NCBI RefSeq assembly: GCF_010894435.1
Contig: NZ_JAAIXZ010000024.1
Coordinates: forward strand, 124,001 to 188,000
Direction of reading: 5' to 3'
Length of the DNA: 64,000 bases
Source: Pyxidicoccus trucidator
GTDB lineage: Bacteria; Myxococcota; Myxococcia; Myxococcales; Myxococcaceae
The notes under the pieces were generated by a model. That model saw only the letters and a list, made by a program, of their open reading frames with translations. It was not told the DNA's origin and did no database searches. Made by a program: the position numbers and the translations under genes. Shown here piece by piece: positions 16,946 to 26,935 of this stretch; the first letter of the stretch is position 1, and each line of letters begins with the position of its first letter.

Positions 16946-18346
16946 ATGCGCAAGGCGAAGATCATCTGCACCCTCGGGCCCGCGTCGGACACACCGGAAG
17001 TCATCGAGGGCCTCATCCGCGCCGGCATGAACGTGGCGCGGCTGAACTTCTCCCACGGTACGCACGAGGAGCACCGCCAGCGGGTGGCCATCATCCGCAA
17101 GGTGGCGAAGCGCCTGGGCACGCCGGTGGCCATCCTCCAGGACGTCCAGGGGCCGAAGATCCGCCTGGGTAGGTTCGACGGCGGGCAGCTCACCGTGAAG
17201 CCCGGTCAGACGGTGACGGTGACGACGCGCGCGGTGCTGGGCCAGGGCTCGGTCATCCCCACGCCCATCAAGTCGCTGGTGAAGGACGTGGTGCGCGGGG
17301 ACGACATCCTCCTGGACGACGGCCGGGTGCGGCTGCGGGTGATGAAGGTGCAGGGGCCGGATGTCACCTGCCGCGTGGAGGTCGGCGGGCTGCTGAAGGA
17401 CAAGAAGGGGCTGAACCTGCCGGGCTCGCCCATGTCCGTGCCCACGATTACCCGCAAGGACATCGACGACCTGGCCTTCGGGCAGGAGGTCGGCGTGGAC
17501 TACGTGGCGCTGTCCTTCGTGCGCTCCGCGGCCGACATCCACAAGGCGCGCGAGCTGGTGAAGAAGAACAAGACGCCCCTCATCGCGAAGATTGAAAAGC
17601 CCCAGGCCGTGGACGCGCTGGAGTCCATCGCCGAGGCGGCGGACGGCATCATGGTGGCGCGCGGCGACCTGGGGGTGGAGATGCCGCTCGAGCAGCTCCC
17701 CGCCATCCAGAAGCGCATGGTGCGCGAGGTGAACCGCCGGGGCGGCCTGGTCATCGTCGCCACGGAGATGCTGGAGAGCATGGTGAGCAACCCGCGCCCC
17801 ACCCGCGCCGAGGTGTCGGACGTGGCCAACGCCATCCTCGACGGGGCGGACGCGGTGATGCTGTCAGGCGAGACGGCGGCGGGGCGCTACCCCATCGAGG
17901 CCGCGGCCACCATGGCGCGCATCGTCGAGGAGACGGAGCGGGGCGTGGTGCGGCACCAGCACCACTCGCCCTTCGAGCGCTCGGAGGACATGGGGACGGG
18001 CGTGGCGGCGGCGGCGGTGGCGGCGGCCACGCAGCTCAACGTCGACACGATTGTGGCCTACACGGAGAGCGGGCACACCGCGCGCCTCATCTCCGAGTTC
18101 CGGCCCAACGCGCGCATCATCGCCCTCACGCCGAGCGCGGACACGGTGAACCGGATGGCGCTCTACTGGGGCGTGACGGGGCACCAGGTGGGCCGGGTGA
18201 CGTCCACGGACGGCATGCTCAAGCAGGTGCGCAAGCTGTGCCGCGATGAGGGCCTCTGCAAGACAGGCACGCTCGTGGTGGTGGTGGCCGGCGTCCCGCT
18301 CAACGTGCCTGGCAACACCAACCTCATGAGCATCCACCGGGTCTGA
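16946..18346 (+). CDS. pyk: Pyruvate kinase
   Basis: A 466-residue glycolytic enzyme making pyruvate and ATP from phosphoenolpyruvate. It begins MRKAKIICTLGPASDTPEVI, the canonical N-terminus. The active-site lysine region is LIAKIEKPQAVDALESI, the Mg/substrate region is GIMVARGDLGVEMPLEQLP, and MLSGETAAGRYP follows. I chose the ATG at 16946 because the family starts there; an in-frame ATG at 16934 would add four residues. It stands alone between a terminator and a convergent stem-loop. Confidence 0.95.
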   Translation: MRKAKIICTLGPASDTPEVIEGLIRAGMNVARLNFSHGTHEEHRQRVAIIRKVAKRLGTPVAILQDVQGPKIRLGRFDGGQLTVKPGQTVTVTTRAVLGQGSVIPTPIKSLVKDVVRGDDILLDDGRVRLRVMKVQGPDVTCRVEVGGLLKDKKGLNLPGSPMSVPTITRKDIDDLAFGQEVGVDYVALSFVRSAADIHKARELVKKNKTPLIAKIEKPQAVDALESIAEAADGIMVARGDLGVEMPLEQLPAIQKRMVREVNRRGGLVIVATEMLESMVSNPRPTRAEVSDVANAILDGADAVMLSGETAAGRYPIEAAATMARIVEETERGVVRHQHHSPFERSEDMGTGVAAAAVAAATQLNVDTIVAYTESGHTARLISEFRPNARIIALTPSADTVNRMALYWGVTGHQVGRVTSTDGMLKQVRKLCRDEGLCKTGTLVVVVAGVPLNVPGNTNLMSIHRV

Positions 18347-18365
18347 GCGGCGGGCGCCCTGCCCT

Positions 18366-18400
18366 TCCCCGGGCCCGCGAGTCGACGCGGGCCGGGGCAG
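18366..18400. terminator. GC-rich stem-loop between convergent genes
   Basis: CCCCGGGCCCGCG and CGCGGGCCGGGG form a stem with one bulged base around an AGTCGA loop, between the pyruvate kinase stop and the end of the next leftward gene. There is no T tract, so it may act as a transcript 3' end stabiliser rather than a classic terminator. Confidence 0.5.
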
Positions 18401-18406
18401 GGAGAC

Positions 18407-19087
18407 TCAGAGCACCTTCTGCTCGAAGTCGTAGATCTTCTCCACGGGGAGCTGGCGGTAGCGCTCCACGTTGAGGGCGCGGCGGGCACACTCCCAGACG
18501 AGCTCGTTGGGGGTGCGTGCCGGCTCCTTCTTCTTGCGGCGCTTCACCTCGGCCTTGATGGGCTTCACGGCCACGCGCGGGTGGTAGCAGAAGGCGGAGG
18601 AGAACAGCAGGTGCCCGCCGAAGGGGAGGAGGCGGGCCTCGATGATGTCCCCCGTCTCCAGGCCGGCGATGTGGCGGCGCTCCGTCACGTCGAAGTCCTT
18701 GCCGGAGTACAGCTCGCGCAGGCGGACCTCGCCCTTGCCCAGCTTGCGGACCTCGAAGAGGCCGTGGACCGTCTCCGTGAAGCTGCGGAAGGCGTTGGCC
18801 TCCTCGGGCGGAGCGTTGGCCAGGCGCTGCTCGTACAGCTCCGCGGCCGGCGTCTTGCCGGTGAGCGGAGAGACGCGGTCATAGAGGTAGTAGTCGAGGA
18901 AGGACGCCATCCTCAACTCGAAGAGCTTGTCGTCCTCGAACACCTCTCCCGTCAGGCGGAAGTAGTCCGCCTTGGCGGCGAGGAGGTCCTCCTTGCGAGG
19001 CTCCGCGCTGCCGAAGGCGATGAGCTGATCCAGATACGGCTGATACGAAAGCGGTGACAGCGGCGAGTCCATAGGGCGGTCTGCCAT
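18407..19087 (-). CDS. Conserved-looking hypothetical protein downstream of carA
   Basis: A 226-residue soluble protein that I do not recognise. It has no signal peptide, membrane segment or cysteine motif. The N-terminal half is helical and acidic (KADYFRLTGEVFEDDKLFEL). The middle has a beta-rich patch (EVRLRELYSGKDFDVTERRH, then TGDIIEARLLPFGGHLLF). A basic stretch KAEVKRRKKKEPAR lies near residue 180. The start lies one base after the carA stop, so it is probably co-transcribed with the pyrimidine genes. An ATG 15 bases later is an alternative start. Codon usage matches its neighbours, supporting a real gene. Confidence 0.75.
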   Translation of the reverse strand: MADRPMDSPLSPLSYQPYLDQLIAFGSAEPRKEDLLAAKADYFRLTGEVFEDDKLFELRMASFLDYYLYDRVSPLTGKTPAAELYEQRLANAPPEEANAFRSFTETVHGLFEVRKLGKGEVRLRELYSGKDFDVTERRHIAGLETGDIIEARLLPFGGHLLFSSAFCYHPRVAVKPIKAEVKRRKKKEPARTPNELVWECARRALNVERYRQLPVEKIYDFEQKVL

Positions 19088-19088
19088 C

Positions 19089-20213
19089 CTACTCCGCCAT
19101 CAGCTTCGCGAACCGGCCGAAGAGATAGCGCGCGTCATGCGGGCCGGGCGAGGCCTCGGGGTGGTACTGCACGCTGAAGGCCCGAGCGTCCGGGACGGCC
19201 AGGCCCTCCACCGTGCCATCATTCAGGTTGATGTGCGTGACGACGGCCAGGCCCTTGAGGCTGGCGTCGTCCACGGCGAAGCCGTGATTCTGTGCGGTGA
19301 TCTCCACCTTGCCCGTCGTCAAATCCTTCACGGGCTGGTTTCCGCCGCGGTGGCCGAACTTCATCTTGTACGTCCGGCCGCCCAGGGCCAGGGCCATGAT
19401 CTGGTGGCCGAGGCAGATACCGAACACCGGCACCTTGCCCAGCAGCGCCGCCACGGTGCGGTCCGCGCCCTTCACGGCGGCCGGGTCCCCGGGGCCGTTG
19501 GCCAGGAAGACGCCGTGCGGCTTGCGCGCCAGCACCTCGTCCGCCGTGGTGGTGGAGGGCACCACCGTCACCCGGCAGCCCTGGTCCACCAGGAAGTGGA
19601 GCATCGACTTCTTCAGGCCGTAGTCGTACGCCACCACGTCGAAGTGGAGCTTCGCCTCGGGCTGCTTCTCACCCACGCCGGTGAACACGTCCGGCGACGG
19701 CGTGGTGAAGGTGTACGGCGCCTTCGTGGACACGCCGGTGGCCAGGTCCAGCCCCTCCATGCCGCGCGCCGTCTTCGCGCGCTCCACCAGGGCGGCGGGG
19801 GACAGCCCCTCGCTGGAGATGACGCCCATCTGCGCGCCGTGCGTGCGCAGGTGGCGCACGAGGCGGCGGGTGTCCAGGCCCTCGATGCCGGCGACGCCGT
19901 TGCGCTTGAGGTACGCGTCCAGGGACTCCTTCGCGCGCCAGTTGGACGGCTGCTCCGTCAGCGCGCGGACCACCATGCCCACCGCGTGGACCTTGGAGCC
20001 CTCTTCGTCCTCCGGGTTGGCGCCGACATTGCCCATCTCCGGGTACGCCATGGTGACGATCTGCCCGACGTACGAAGGGTCCGTGAGGACCTCCTGGTAG
20101 CCGTACATGGTCGTGTTGAAGACCACCTCGCCCACCATCTCGCCGACCGCGCCAAAGGCCCGGCCCTCGAAGGTGGTGCCATCCGCCAGCGCGAGCACTG
20201 CCTTCTTCGTCAT
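19089..20213 (-). CDS. carA: Carbamoyl-phosphate synthase small (glutaminase) subunit
   Basis: A 374-residue glutamine amidotransferase subunit that supplies ammonia for carbamoyl phosphate in pyrimidine and arginine synthesis. The N-terminal domain reads [16 protein letters not shown] and [20 protein letters not shown]. The class I glutaminase domain has the nucleophile in [17 protein letters not shown] and the catalytic His-Glu in [12 protein letters not shown]. The start is the ATG at 20213 ([12 protein letters not shown]), which shares one base with the pyrC stop. The longer open frame upstream overlaps pyrC and is not used. The large subunit carB is not in the window. Confidence 0.96.
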   Translation of the reverse strand: MTKKAVLALADGTTFEGRAFGAVGEMVGEVVFNTTMYGYQEVLTDPSYVGQIVTMAYPEMGNVGANPEDEEGSKVHAVGMVVRALTEQPSNWRAKESLDAYLKRNGVAGIEGLDTRRLVRHLRTHGAQMGVISSEGLSPAALVERAKTARGMEGLDLATGVSTKAPYTFTTPSPDVFTGVGEKQPEAKLHFDVVAYDYGLKKSMLHFLVDQGCRVTVVPSTTTADEVLARKPHGVFLANGPGDPAAVKGADRTVAALLGKVPVFGICLGHQIMALALGGRTYKMKFGHRGGNQPVKDLTTGKVEITAQNHGFAVDDASLKGLAVVTHINLNDGTVEGLAVPDARAFSVQYHPEASPGPHDARYLFGRFAKLMAE

Positions 20214-21526
20214 CACCGCGACTCCTTGCCCGGGCCAACCTGGCCGTTCTCGAACACCTTGCGACCGCCGACCCACGTCTGCACCACGCGTCCCTTCTGC
20301 TTGCGCCCGTGGAAGGGGGTATTCCGGCTGCGGGAATAGAACCGGTGGGCGTCCACCGTCCACTCCTCCGTGGGGTCCACCACCGTGACGTCCGCCGGGG
20401 CCCCGGGGGCCAGGTGACCGCCCGGCAGGCTGAACGCCTGGGCCGGCCCGTGCGTCAGCAGCTCCACCGCCCGCGTCGCGGTGAGCACGCCCGCGTGGAC
20501 CAGCTCCAGCGTCAGCCCCAGGGCCGTCTCCAGCCCGACGATGCCGTTGATGCCCTTCTCGAACTCCACCAGCTTGTCCAGCACGCCATGCGGCGCGTGG
20601 TCCGTGGCGATGGCCTCCACCGTGCCGTCGGCAATCGCCTCGCGCAGGGCCTGGACATCCCGGTCCGAGCGCAGCGGGGGCGCCATCTTCGCGTGGGTGT
20701 CGTAGTCCCCCACCGCCCGGTCATCCAGGATGAGGTGGTGCGGCGTCACCTCCGACGTGACGCGCAGGCCGCGGCGCTTCGCCTCGCGGATGAGGCGCAC
20801 GCTGCCCTCGCAGGACACGTGGGCCAGGTGCAGCCGGGCGCCCGTCTCCTCCAGCAGCACCAAGTCGCGCGCCACCATGGCCACCTCCGCCGAGGCGGGG
20901 ATGCCGCGCAGGCCCAGTCGGGTGGACGTGGCACCCTCGTGCATGGCGCCGCCGGCGGACAGCGTCAGGTCCTCCTCGTGGACCATGATGGGGACGCCGA
21001 ACTGGGTGGAGTACTGGAGCGCGCGCCGCATCAGCGCCGCGTTCATGACGGGGCGCCCGTCGTCGGTGATGGCCACGCAGCCGGCGGACACCAGCTCGCC
21101 CATCTCCGCCATCTCCTCGCCCTTGAGGCCCTTGGTAATGGCCCCGGCGGGGTACACGTGGCAGAGGTTCGCCGCGCGGGCGCGGGACAGCACCAGCTCC
21201 GTCACCATGCCGTTGTCGTTGACGACCTTGGTGTTGGGCATGGCCACCACGGCGGTGAAGCCGCCCGCCACCGCGGCGCGGCAGCCCGTGAGGACGGTCT
21301 CCTTCCCCTCCTCGCCCGGCTCGCGCAGGTGCACGTGCAGGTCGATGAAGCCCGGCACCACCCACTTGCCGTTGGCGTCGACCACCTCGGCGCTGGCGGG
21401 CACTGGCAGCGGAGCCTCGGAGACCTCCACCACCTTGCCGTCGCGCACCAGCACGTCGCGCACGCCGTCCACACCGTTGCGCGGGTCGATGACGCGGCCC
21501 CGCCGGAAGAGCACCGTGGAGCTCAT
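20213..21526 (-). CDS. pyrC: Dihydroorotase
   Basis: A 437-residue type I dihydroorotase that cyclises carbamoyl aspartate. Zinc-ligand motifs are [20 protein letters not shown] near residue 55 and a late ATDHAPHG. The expected aspartate-containing loop NPA/ALGLTLE region is present. I start at [18 protein letters not shown] (ATG at 21526) because a GGAGG lies ten bases upstream; the ATG at 21535 would sit on top of that site. The chosen start overlaps the pyrB stop as ATGA. PyrB and active PyrC often form a complex in other bacteria; adjacency is consistent with that. Confidence 0.94.
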   Translation of the reverse strand: MSSTVLFRRGRVIDPRNGVDGVRDVLVRDGKVVEVSEAPLPVPASAEVVDANGKWVVPGFIDLHVHLREPGEEGKETVLTGCRAAVAGGFTAVVAMPNTKVVNDNGMVTELVLSRARAANLCHVYPAGAITKGLKGEEMAEMGELVSAGCVAITDDGRPVMNAALMRRALQYSTQFGVPIMVHEEDLTLSAGGAMHEGATSTRLGLRGIPASAEVAMVARDLVLLEETGARLHLAHVSCEGSVRLIREAKRRGLRVTSEVTPHHLILDDRAVGDYDTHAKMAPPLRSDRDVQALREAIADGTVEAIATDHAPHGVLDKLVEFEKGINGIVGLETALGLTLELVHAGVLTATRAVELLTHGPAQAFSLPGGHLAPGAPADVTVVDPTEEWTVDAHRFYSRSRNTPFHGRKQKGRVVQTWVGGRKVFENGQVGPGKESR

Positions 21527-22416
21527 GACGCGCATACCTCCAGGATGGCCCGCCGCACGGCCACGCCGTTGGACACCTGCTCCAGGATGACGCTGCGGGC
21601 GCCGTCCGCCACCGACGGAGCAATCTCCACGCCGCGGTTGATGGGGCCCGGGTGCATCACCACCGCGCCCTCCTTCATCCGCTCCTCGCGGGCCGCGTTG
21701 AGGCCGAACAGGCGCGAGTACTCACGCGTGGACGGCAGGAAGTTCTCGCTCATCCGCTCCAGTTGCAGGCGCAGGCACATGACTGCGTCCGCCTGCGGCA
21801 GCGCCGAGTCCAGGCTGTGTGTCACCTCCGCGCCCATCGCCTCCAGCCCTGGCGGCATCAGCGTGGGCGGGCCGCAGAGCACGACGCGTGCACCCAGCGC
21901 CCGGAGGCAGAGCAGGTTCGAGCGCGCCACGCGACTGTGCATGATGTCGCCGAGGATGAGCACCGTGCGCCCGTCCAGCGAGCCCCACCGCTGACGCAGC
22001 GTGAAGGCGTCCAGCAGTGCCTGCGAGGGGTGCTCGTGGGTGCCGTCACCGGCGTTGATGATGGCGCAGCGCACGTGCTTCGCCACCAGGTGCGGCGCGC
22101 CCGAGGACCTGTGCCGCATGACGATGACCGTCGGCCCCGTCGCCTCGATGTTGCGCGCGGTGTCCAGCAGCGTCTCGCCCTTGGAGACGGAGGAGCCCGT
22201 CTGGGTCCAGTTCATCACGCTCGCGCCCAGGCCCTTGGCGGCCATGTGGAACGAGGTGCGCGTCCGGGTGGAGTCCTCGAAGAAGAGGTTCGCCACCACC
22301 TTGCCACGCAGGATGTTCGTGGCGTCCGGTCTGCCGGGCAGGTGCGCCTGGGCTCTGTCGAGCAGGGCTTCCAGCTCGTCCCGGCGCCAGCCTTCGATTC
22401 CAAGGAGGTGTCTCAT
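21523..22416 (-). CDS. pyrB: Aspartate carbamoyltransferase catalytic subunit
   Basis: A 297-residue enzyme that makes carbamoyl aspartate, the first committed pyrimidine step. Carbamoyl-phosphate binding residues lie in FFEDSTRTRTSFHMAAK. The aspartate-binding and domain motifs include HPSQALLDAFTLR and VMHPGPINRGVEI. No pyrI regulatory gene is visible. The ATG at 22416 is preceded on the minus strand by an intergenic stretch carrying a short direct repeat. It heads a pyrB-pyrC-carA-hypothetical run and may also receive transcription from lepA-lepB upstream. Confidence 0.96.
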   Translation of the reverse strand: MRHLLGIEGWRRDELEALLDRAQAHLPGRPDATNILRGKVVANLFFEDSTRTRTSFHMAAKGLGASVMNWTQTGSSVSKGETLLDTARNIEATGPTVIVMRHRSSGAPHLVAKHVRCAIINAGDGTHEHPSQALLDAFTLRQRWGSLDGRTVLILGDIMHSRVARSNLLCLRALGARVVLCGPPTLMPPGLEAMGAEVTHSLDSALPQADAVMCLRLQLERMSENFLPSTREYSRLFGLNAAREERMKEGAVVMHPGPINRGVEIAPSVADGARSVILEQVSNGVAVRRAILEVCAS

Positions 22417-22487
22417 GGCCGGGGGCGCCGCGTACCCCGCGCCGCACGGCGCGTCAAGCACCGTGCGTGGAACGCCGGGTCGCCTGA

Positions 22488-22553
22488 CTTCCGGGTGTGC
22501 GTCAGCGGACCGGCAGGCCGGTCGCTTCCGGGGGTGTGCTTCAGCGGACCGGC
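22488..22553. repeat. Two imperfect direct repeats with a hairpin in the lepB-pyrB gap
   Basis: A segment beginning CTTCCGGG and ending CAGCGGACCGGC occurs at 22488-22514 and again at 22525-22553, the second overlapping the lepB stop codon. Between them GACCGGC-AG-GCCGGTC can fold into a hairpin. The repeat looks like a small tandem duplication that extended the pyrB leader. A regulatory role is possible but untested. Confidence 0.55.
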
Positions 22554-23803
22554 TCGAAGAAGCGGTCCACCCGCAGGCCGGTGCCGCCGAAGAGGCCGTG
22601 CAGCAGGCCCTCGTAGCCCAGCGACAGCCACACCACCATGGCCTTGCCCTTGATGTGGCCGTACGGCACGTACTCCGCCTTGCCCCGGCCGGTGACGCCC
22701 AGGCCATGGCGGCTGTCCGCGCTGTTGTCCCGGTTGTCGCCCATGACGAAGACGTGCCCCGGGGGGACCTCGTAGGGGCCCTCGCGAGCGGGCATGTGGG
22801 CCAGCGTCTGCAGCGCCGCGTGCGTCACCCCGGACAGGTCCTCCTCGAACAGCGCCTCGGACTGGTCGTACCAGCGGCCGTCGTCGGTGATGTTGTGGAC
22901 GACGTAGTCGGTGGAGATGACCTTGCGCGTCTGCGGCTTGCCGTTGATGTGGATGACGCCGTCGAGCACCTCCACGGTGTCACCGGGCAGCCCCACCACG
23001 CGCTTGATGTAGTCCTTGGACTCGTCCACCGGGTTGTTGAAGACGATGACGTCTCCGCGCTCCGGCTTCCGGACGATGACGAACGGCACCACGTTGGCGA
23101 ACGGGACGCGCACCCCGTAGATGAACTTGTTGACGAAGACCTGGTCGCCAATCTGCAGCGTGGGGAGCATGGAGCCGGACGGAATCCGGTACGGCTCCAC
23201 GATGAAGGTGCGGATGACCAGGGCGATGAGCAGCGCCTTGCCGAAGCCGCCCACGAAGTCCATGGCGGACTGCTTGCGGAACGGGCCCAGGTGCTTCGCG
23301 GTCAGCTCCTCCAGCCCCTTGAGCTCCTCGCGCATCCTGTCGGCGTTGCCGTCGATGGACGCCGTCTCCACGCGCAGCGCCTGCTCGGTGATGCGCTCGG
23401 GCACCTGCGCGCCCAGCTTCTCCCGCACGTGCGGCTTCTGGAGGATGCGCTCGTTCTCGGCGATGAGCTCGCTGGCCTCGTGGCGCAGCCCGCGCAGCGC
23501 CTTCTCCTTGGGGGACGCGTTGCGCCACACCAGGAGCACGACGAAGCAGGCCACCATCAGCAGCCCCAGCCCCTTCATGAGCGGCTGGGCCCAGGCGGCC
23601 GCGGCAGGCGCGAACTCAATGAGGATGGTGTAGGGGACGAACGCCAGGCCGATGATGCACAGCGGCGCCCACAGGCTGGTGAGCAGCTCGCGCCACACCA
23701 GCAGGCGGCGGGCGCGCAGCTGCTCCGGCGAGCGGCGCGCGGCCATGGCCGCGGCGAGCTTCACGGGAGGCGTCGGGGTTGCGGAGGGAGTGGCCGCGTT
23801 CAT
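22541..23803 (-). CDS. lepB: Signal peptidase I with extended N-terminal membrane and helical region
   Basis: A 420-residue type I leader peptidase, which removes Sec signal peptides at the outer face of the inner membrane. The catalytic serine is S211 in YRIPSGSMLPTLQIGD and the general-base lysine is K267 in DYIKRVVGLPGDTVEV. The late box FVMGDNRDNSADSR is complete. The N-terminus is longer than usual: two hydrophobic segments (about 45-65 and 75-93), a charged helical region (95-175), then a third membrane segment (188-203) just before the active site. It lies three bases after lepA. A second role for the extra region is possible but not shown. Confidence 0.94.
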   Translation of the reverse strand: MNAATPSATPTPPVKLAAAMAARRSPEQLRARRLLVWRELLTSLWAPLCIIGLAFVPYTILIEFAPAAAAWAQPLMKGLGLLMVACFVVLLVWRNASPKEKALRGLRHEASELIAENERILQKPHVREKLGAQVPERITEQALRVETASIDGNADRMREELKGLEELTAKHLGPFRKQSAMDFVGGFGKALLIALVIRTFIVEPYRIPSGSMLPTLQIGDQVFVNKFIYGVRVPFANVVPFVIVRKPERGDVIVFNNPVDESKDYIKRVVGLPGDTVEVLDGVIHINGKPQTRKVISTDYVVHNITDDGRWYDQSEALFEEDLSGVTHAALQTLAHMPAREGPYEVPPGHVFVMGDNRDNSADSRHGLGVTGRGKAEYVPYGHIKGKAMVVWLSLGYEGLLHGLFGGTGLRVDRFFEPVR

Positions 23804-23806
23804 GCG

Positions 23807-25618
23807 CTACTGCTCCGATTTGAGGACCGCGAGGAAGGCTTCCTGCGGGATCTCCACCGTGCCCACCTGCTTCATGCGCTTCTTGCCCTCCTTCTGCTTC
23901 TCCAGGAGCTTGCGCTTGCGGCTGATGTCACCGCCGTAGCACTTGGCGAGCACGTTCTTGCGCATGGCGGAGATGGTTTCCCGCGAGATGATCTTCGCGC
24001 CAATCGCCGCCTGGATGGCCACCTCGTACATCTGCTTCGGGATGACCTCCTTCAGCTTCTGGCACACCTCGCGGCCGCGCAGGTAGGCGCGCTCGCGGTG
24101 CACGATGACGCTCAGCGCGTCCACCGGGTCCCCGTTGATGAGGATGTCCAGCCGGGCCAGGTCGGACTCCATGTACCCGGCCAGCTCGTAGTCCAGGCTC
24201 GCGTAACCGCGCGACACGCTCTTCAGCTTGTCGAAGAAGTCGAACACCACCTCGGCGAGCGGCATCGCGTACGTCACCTGCACGCGCTGGCCGCTGCTGC
24301 CCAGGTACTTGATGTCCTTCTGCACGCCGCGCCGGTCCTGGCACAGCTTGAGGATGGCACCCAGGTGGTCGTTGGGGACGTGGATGTGGCAGGTGAGGAG
24401 GGGCTCCTCGAACTTCTCGATGTTCTGCACCGGCGGCAGCTTGGCCGGGTTGTCCACCAGCATCACGTCACCCTTGCCGGTGGTGATGCGGTACACCACG
24501 CTGGGCGCGGTGGTGATGAGGTTCAGGTTGTACTCGCGCTCCAGGCGCTCCTGGACGATCTCCATGTGCAGCAGGCCCAGGTAGCCGCAGCGGAAGCCGA
24601 AGCCCAGCGCGGTGGAGGACTCGGGCTCGTACGTGAAGGCGGAGTCGTTCAGCGTCAGCTTGGCCAGCGCGTCGCGCAGGTTCTCGTACTCCGCGGAGTC
24701 CACCGGGAAGATGCCGGAGAACACCATCGGCTTCACTTCCTTGAAGCCGGGGAACGGCGCTTCCGTGGGACGGGCCTCCTCGGTGACGGTGTCGCCCACC
24801 TTCGCGTCCTGCAGCTCCTTCACGTTGGCGACGAGCACACCCACCTCGCCGGCCATCAGCTGCTGCACCGGGCGAGAGAAGGGGCTGAACACGCCCAGCT
24901 CCTGCACCTCGAAGACCTTGTTGTTGCTGAAGAGCTTGATCTTCTGCTTGAGCTTGAGGGTGCCTTCCAGCACGCGCACCAGCGTCACCACGCCCCGGTA
25001 GTTGTCGTACCAGGAGTCGAAGATGAGCGCCTTGAGCGGGGCGTCCGGCGAGCCGCTGGGGGGCGGCACGCGCGCCACCACGGACTCGAGGATCTCCTCG
25101 ATGCCGATGCCCTCCTTGGCGGAGGCCGGCACCGCGATGGACGCATCGATGCCGATGACGTCTTCAATCTCCGACCGGGTGCGCGCCACGTCCGCGCTGG
25201 GCAGGTCGATCTTGTTGATGACCGGGATGATCTCCAGGTCGTGGTCCAGCGCCATGTAGACGTTGGCCAGCGTCTGGGCCTCGACGCCCTGCGACGCGTC
25301 CACCACCAGGAGCGCGCCTTCGCACGCGGCCAGGCTGCGGCTCACCTCGTAGGCGAAGTCCACGTGTCCCGGCGTGTCGATGAGGTTGAGGACGTACTGC
25401 TTGCCGTCCTTCGCGGTGTAGTTCATCCGCACGGACTGGGCCTTGATGGTGATGCCCCGTTCCCGCTCGATGTCCATGTTGTCGAGGAACTGGGCCTGCG
25501 CCTCTCGCTTGGTCAACGTCCCCGTCTTGTCGAGGAGACGGTCGGCCAGCGTCGACTTTCCATGGTCGATATGGGCGATGATGCAGAAGTTGCGGATGTG
25601 CGCGTTTTCAGCCGGCAT
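23807..25618 (-). CDS. lepA: Elongation factor 4 (LepA)
   Basis: A 603-residue ribosome-associated GTPase of the usual length. The P-loop is [20 protein letters not shown], switch II is [16 protein letters not shown], and [10 protein letters not shown] is the guanine-specificity motif. The LepA-specific C-terminal domain is recognisable by [20 protein letters not shown] and the end [14 protein letters not shown]. The lepA-lepB pair is common in bacteria. ATG at 25618. Confidence 0.97.
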   Translation of the reverse strand: MPAENAHIRNFCIIAHIDHGKSTLADRLLDKTGTLTKREAQAQFLDNMDIERERGITIKAQSVRMNYTAKDGKQYVLNLIDTPGHVDFAYEVSRSLAACEGALLVVDASQGVEAQTLANVYMALDHDLEIIPVINKIDLPSADVARTRSEIEDVIGIDASIAVPASAKEGIGIEEILESVVARVPPPSGSPDAPLKALIFDSWYDNYRGVVTLVRVLEGTLKLKQKIKLFSNNKVFEVQELGVFSPFSRPVQQLMAGEVGVLVANVKELQDAKVGDTVTEEARPTEAPFPGFKEVKPMVFSGIFPVDSAEYENLRDALAKLTLNDSAFTYEPESSTALGFGFRCGYLGLLHMEIVQERLEREYNLNLITTAPSVVYRITTGKGDVMLVDNPAKLPPVQNIEKFEEPLLTCHIHVPNDHLGAILKLCQDRRGVQKDIKYLGSSGQRVQVTYAMPLAEVVFDFFDKLKSVSRGYASLDYELAGYMESDLARLDILINGDPVDALSVIVHRERAYLRGREVCQKLKEVIPKQMYEVAIQAAIGAKIISRETISAMRKNVLAKCYGGDISRKRKLLEKQKEGKKRMKQVGTVEIPQEAFLAVLKSEQ

Positions 25619-25921
25619 TTTCGGGGCGCTCGTCGGAAGAAGCGGGCGTGAGTAACACCGAACCGCGCGAAAATCTACGCGCGAGCGCCCGCTGGACGAG
25701 CAACCCGCCAGGGGAGCCCGTTTGTTCCCCAGTCACCATGAGCGCCCGCCCGGGCGAATGCACGCCCCCCGCACCGAGCAGCCCCCGTCTGGCTCGTGGG
25801 AAGGGAGCAAGGCCTCTCCGGAAAGCCGACCCGCGCCGGGCGACCTGCCAGGGAGGAGCGGGAAGCACCGCACACCCTGATGGCTTCGCCCCAGCCAGAG
25901 GCCGGGGCGAGGCCCCTGCCC
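25619..25921. other. Intergenic stretch upstream of lepA
   Basis: About 300 bases lie between the epimerase stop and the lepA start. I see no convincing gene; frames open here lack codon bias or family motifs. A stem TCGCCCC (25886-25892) / GGGGCGA (25904-25910) starts 12 bases after the epimerase stop on the minus strand and may be its transcript end, though it lacks a T tract. Confidence 0.5.
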
Positions 25922-26866
25922 TCAGCCGTGGGCGCGGGAGGGCAAGCCGGCCTTCTCGCGGAAGAAGGCGATGGTGCGGCTCAGGCCCTCGCGAACGTCC
26001 ACGGTGGGCTCCCAGCCGAGCACCTTCTTCGCCAGGGCGTTGTCGATGCAGGAGCGCAGCTGCTCACCGGGCTTCGCCGGCGCGTGCGCCACGGCGGCGG
26101 TGGAGCCAGCGGCCTCGGCCAGCAGCGCGTAGAGGCGGTTGATGTCCGTCTCCACGCCGGTGCCGATGTTGATGGCGCCCACGTAGTCCTTCTCGAAGGC
26201 GAGCCGGTTGGCGCGGGCCACGTCCGGGCCGAAGACGAAGTCACGCGTCTGCTTGCCCTCGCCGAAGATGGTGCAGCCCTGGCCGGCGATCAGCCGCTGG
26301 CTGAAGATGGCCACCACACCGGCCTCGCCATGCGGGTTCTGCCGGGGGCCGTAGACGTTGGCGTACCGCAGGGCCACGTACGGCAGGCCGTACTGGGCGC
26401 GGTAGTAGCCGAGGTACAGCTCGCCGGCCGCCTTGGACACGCCGTACGGAGACACCGGACGCGTCGGGTGGCCCTCCGGCGCGGGGAAGACATCCTGCTC
26501 GCCGTAGATGGCGCCGCCGGTGGAGCTGAAGATGACCTTCTTCACCCCGGAGACGCGCGCAGCCTCCAGGAGGTTGAGCATGCCGCGGATGTTCACGTCC
26601 GCGTCGAAACCCGGGTCGTCCACGCTGCGGCGCACGTCCATCTGCGCCGCCAGGTGGCAGAGCACCTGCGGCTTCTCGGCCTTGATGATCTCCGCCGCCT
26701 CGCGGCTGCGGATGTCATGCACCGCCAGGCGGACGCGCGGGTCCAGGTTCTCCCGCTTGCCACCGGACAGGTCATCCAGGGCGATGACCTCATGCCCACT
26801 TCGCAGGAACTCATCGCACACGTGCGAGCCGATGAAGCCCGCACCACCCGTCACCAGGACTTTCAC
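25922..26866 (-). CDS. NAD-dependent nucleotide-sugar epimerase (GalE-like SDR)
   Basis: A 314-residue extended short-chain dehydrogenase. The NAD loop is MKVLVTGGAGFIGSHVCDEF. The catalytic Ser/Tyr/Lys set is SSTGGAIYGE and SPYGVSKAAGELYLGYY. A UDP-sugar-binding segment is NVYGPRQNPHGEAGVVAIF, and RDFVFGPDVARANRLAF follows. It is probably a UDP-glucose/UDP-glucuronate-type 4-epimerase, but the exact sugar cannot be read. I use the GTG at 26866 because GGGAGG lies immediately before it; a GTG at 26881 would place that ribosome site inside the gene. It follows UDP-xylose synthase in the same direction. Confidence 0.85.
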   Translation of the reverse strand: MKVLVTGGAGFIGSHVCDEFLRSGHEVIALDDLSGGKRENLDPRVRLAVHDIRSREAAEIIKAEKPQVLCHLAAQMDVRRSVDDPGFDADVNIRGMLNLLEAARVSGVKKVIFSSTGGAIYGEQDVFPAPEGHPTRPVSPYGVSKAAGELYLGYYRAQYGLPYVALRYANVYGPRQNPHGEAGVVAIFSQRLIAGQGCTIFGEGKQTRDFVFGPDVARANRLAFEKDYVGAINIGTGVETDINRLYALLAEAAGSTAAVAHAPAKPGEQLRSCIDNALAKKVLGWEPTVDVREGLSRTIAFFREKAGLPSRAHG

Positions 26867-26935
26867 GCTTCCTCCCGCCACCCATCCGTGTGGCCGCAGT
26901 GTCTACAGGGATTCAAGAATCAAGCCGCCGGCAAC

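Noticed and set aside
22001-25651. 1,216-codon plus-strand frame across lepB and lepA
   Set aside because: Antisense shadow of two conserved genes, dominated by His, Leu, Val and Asp without domains.
25608-26142. Possible small genes between lepA and the epimerase
   Set aside because: The frames overlap conserved coding ends, use atypical codons and carry no family motif.
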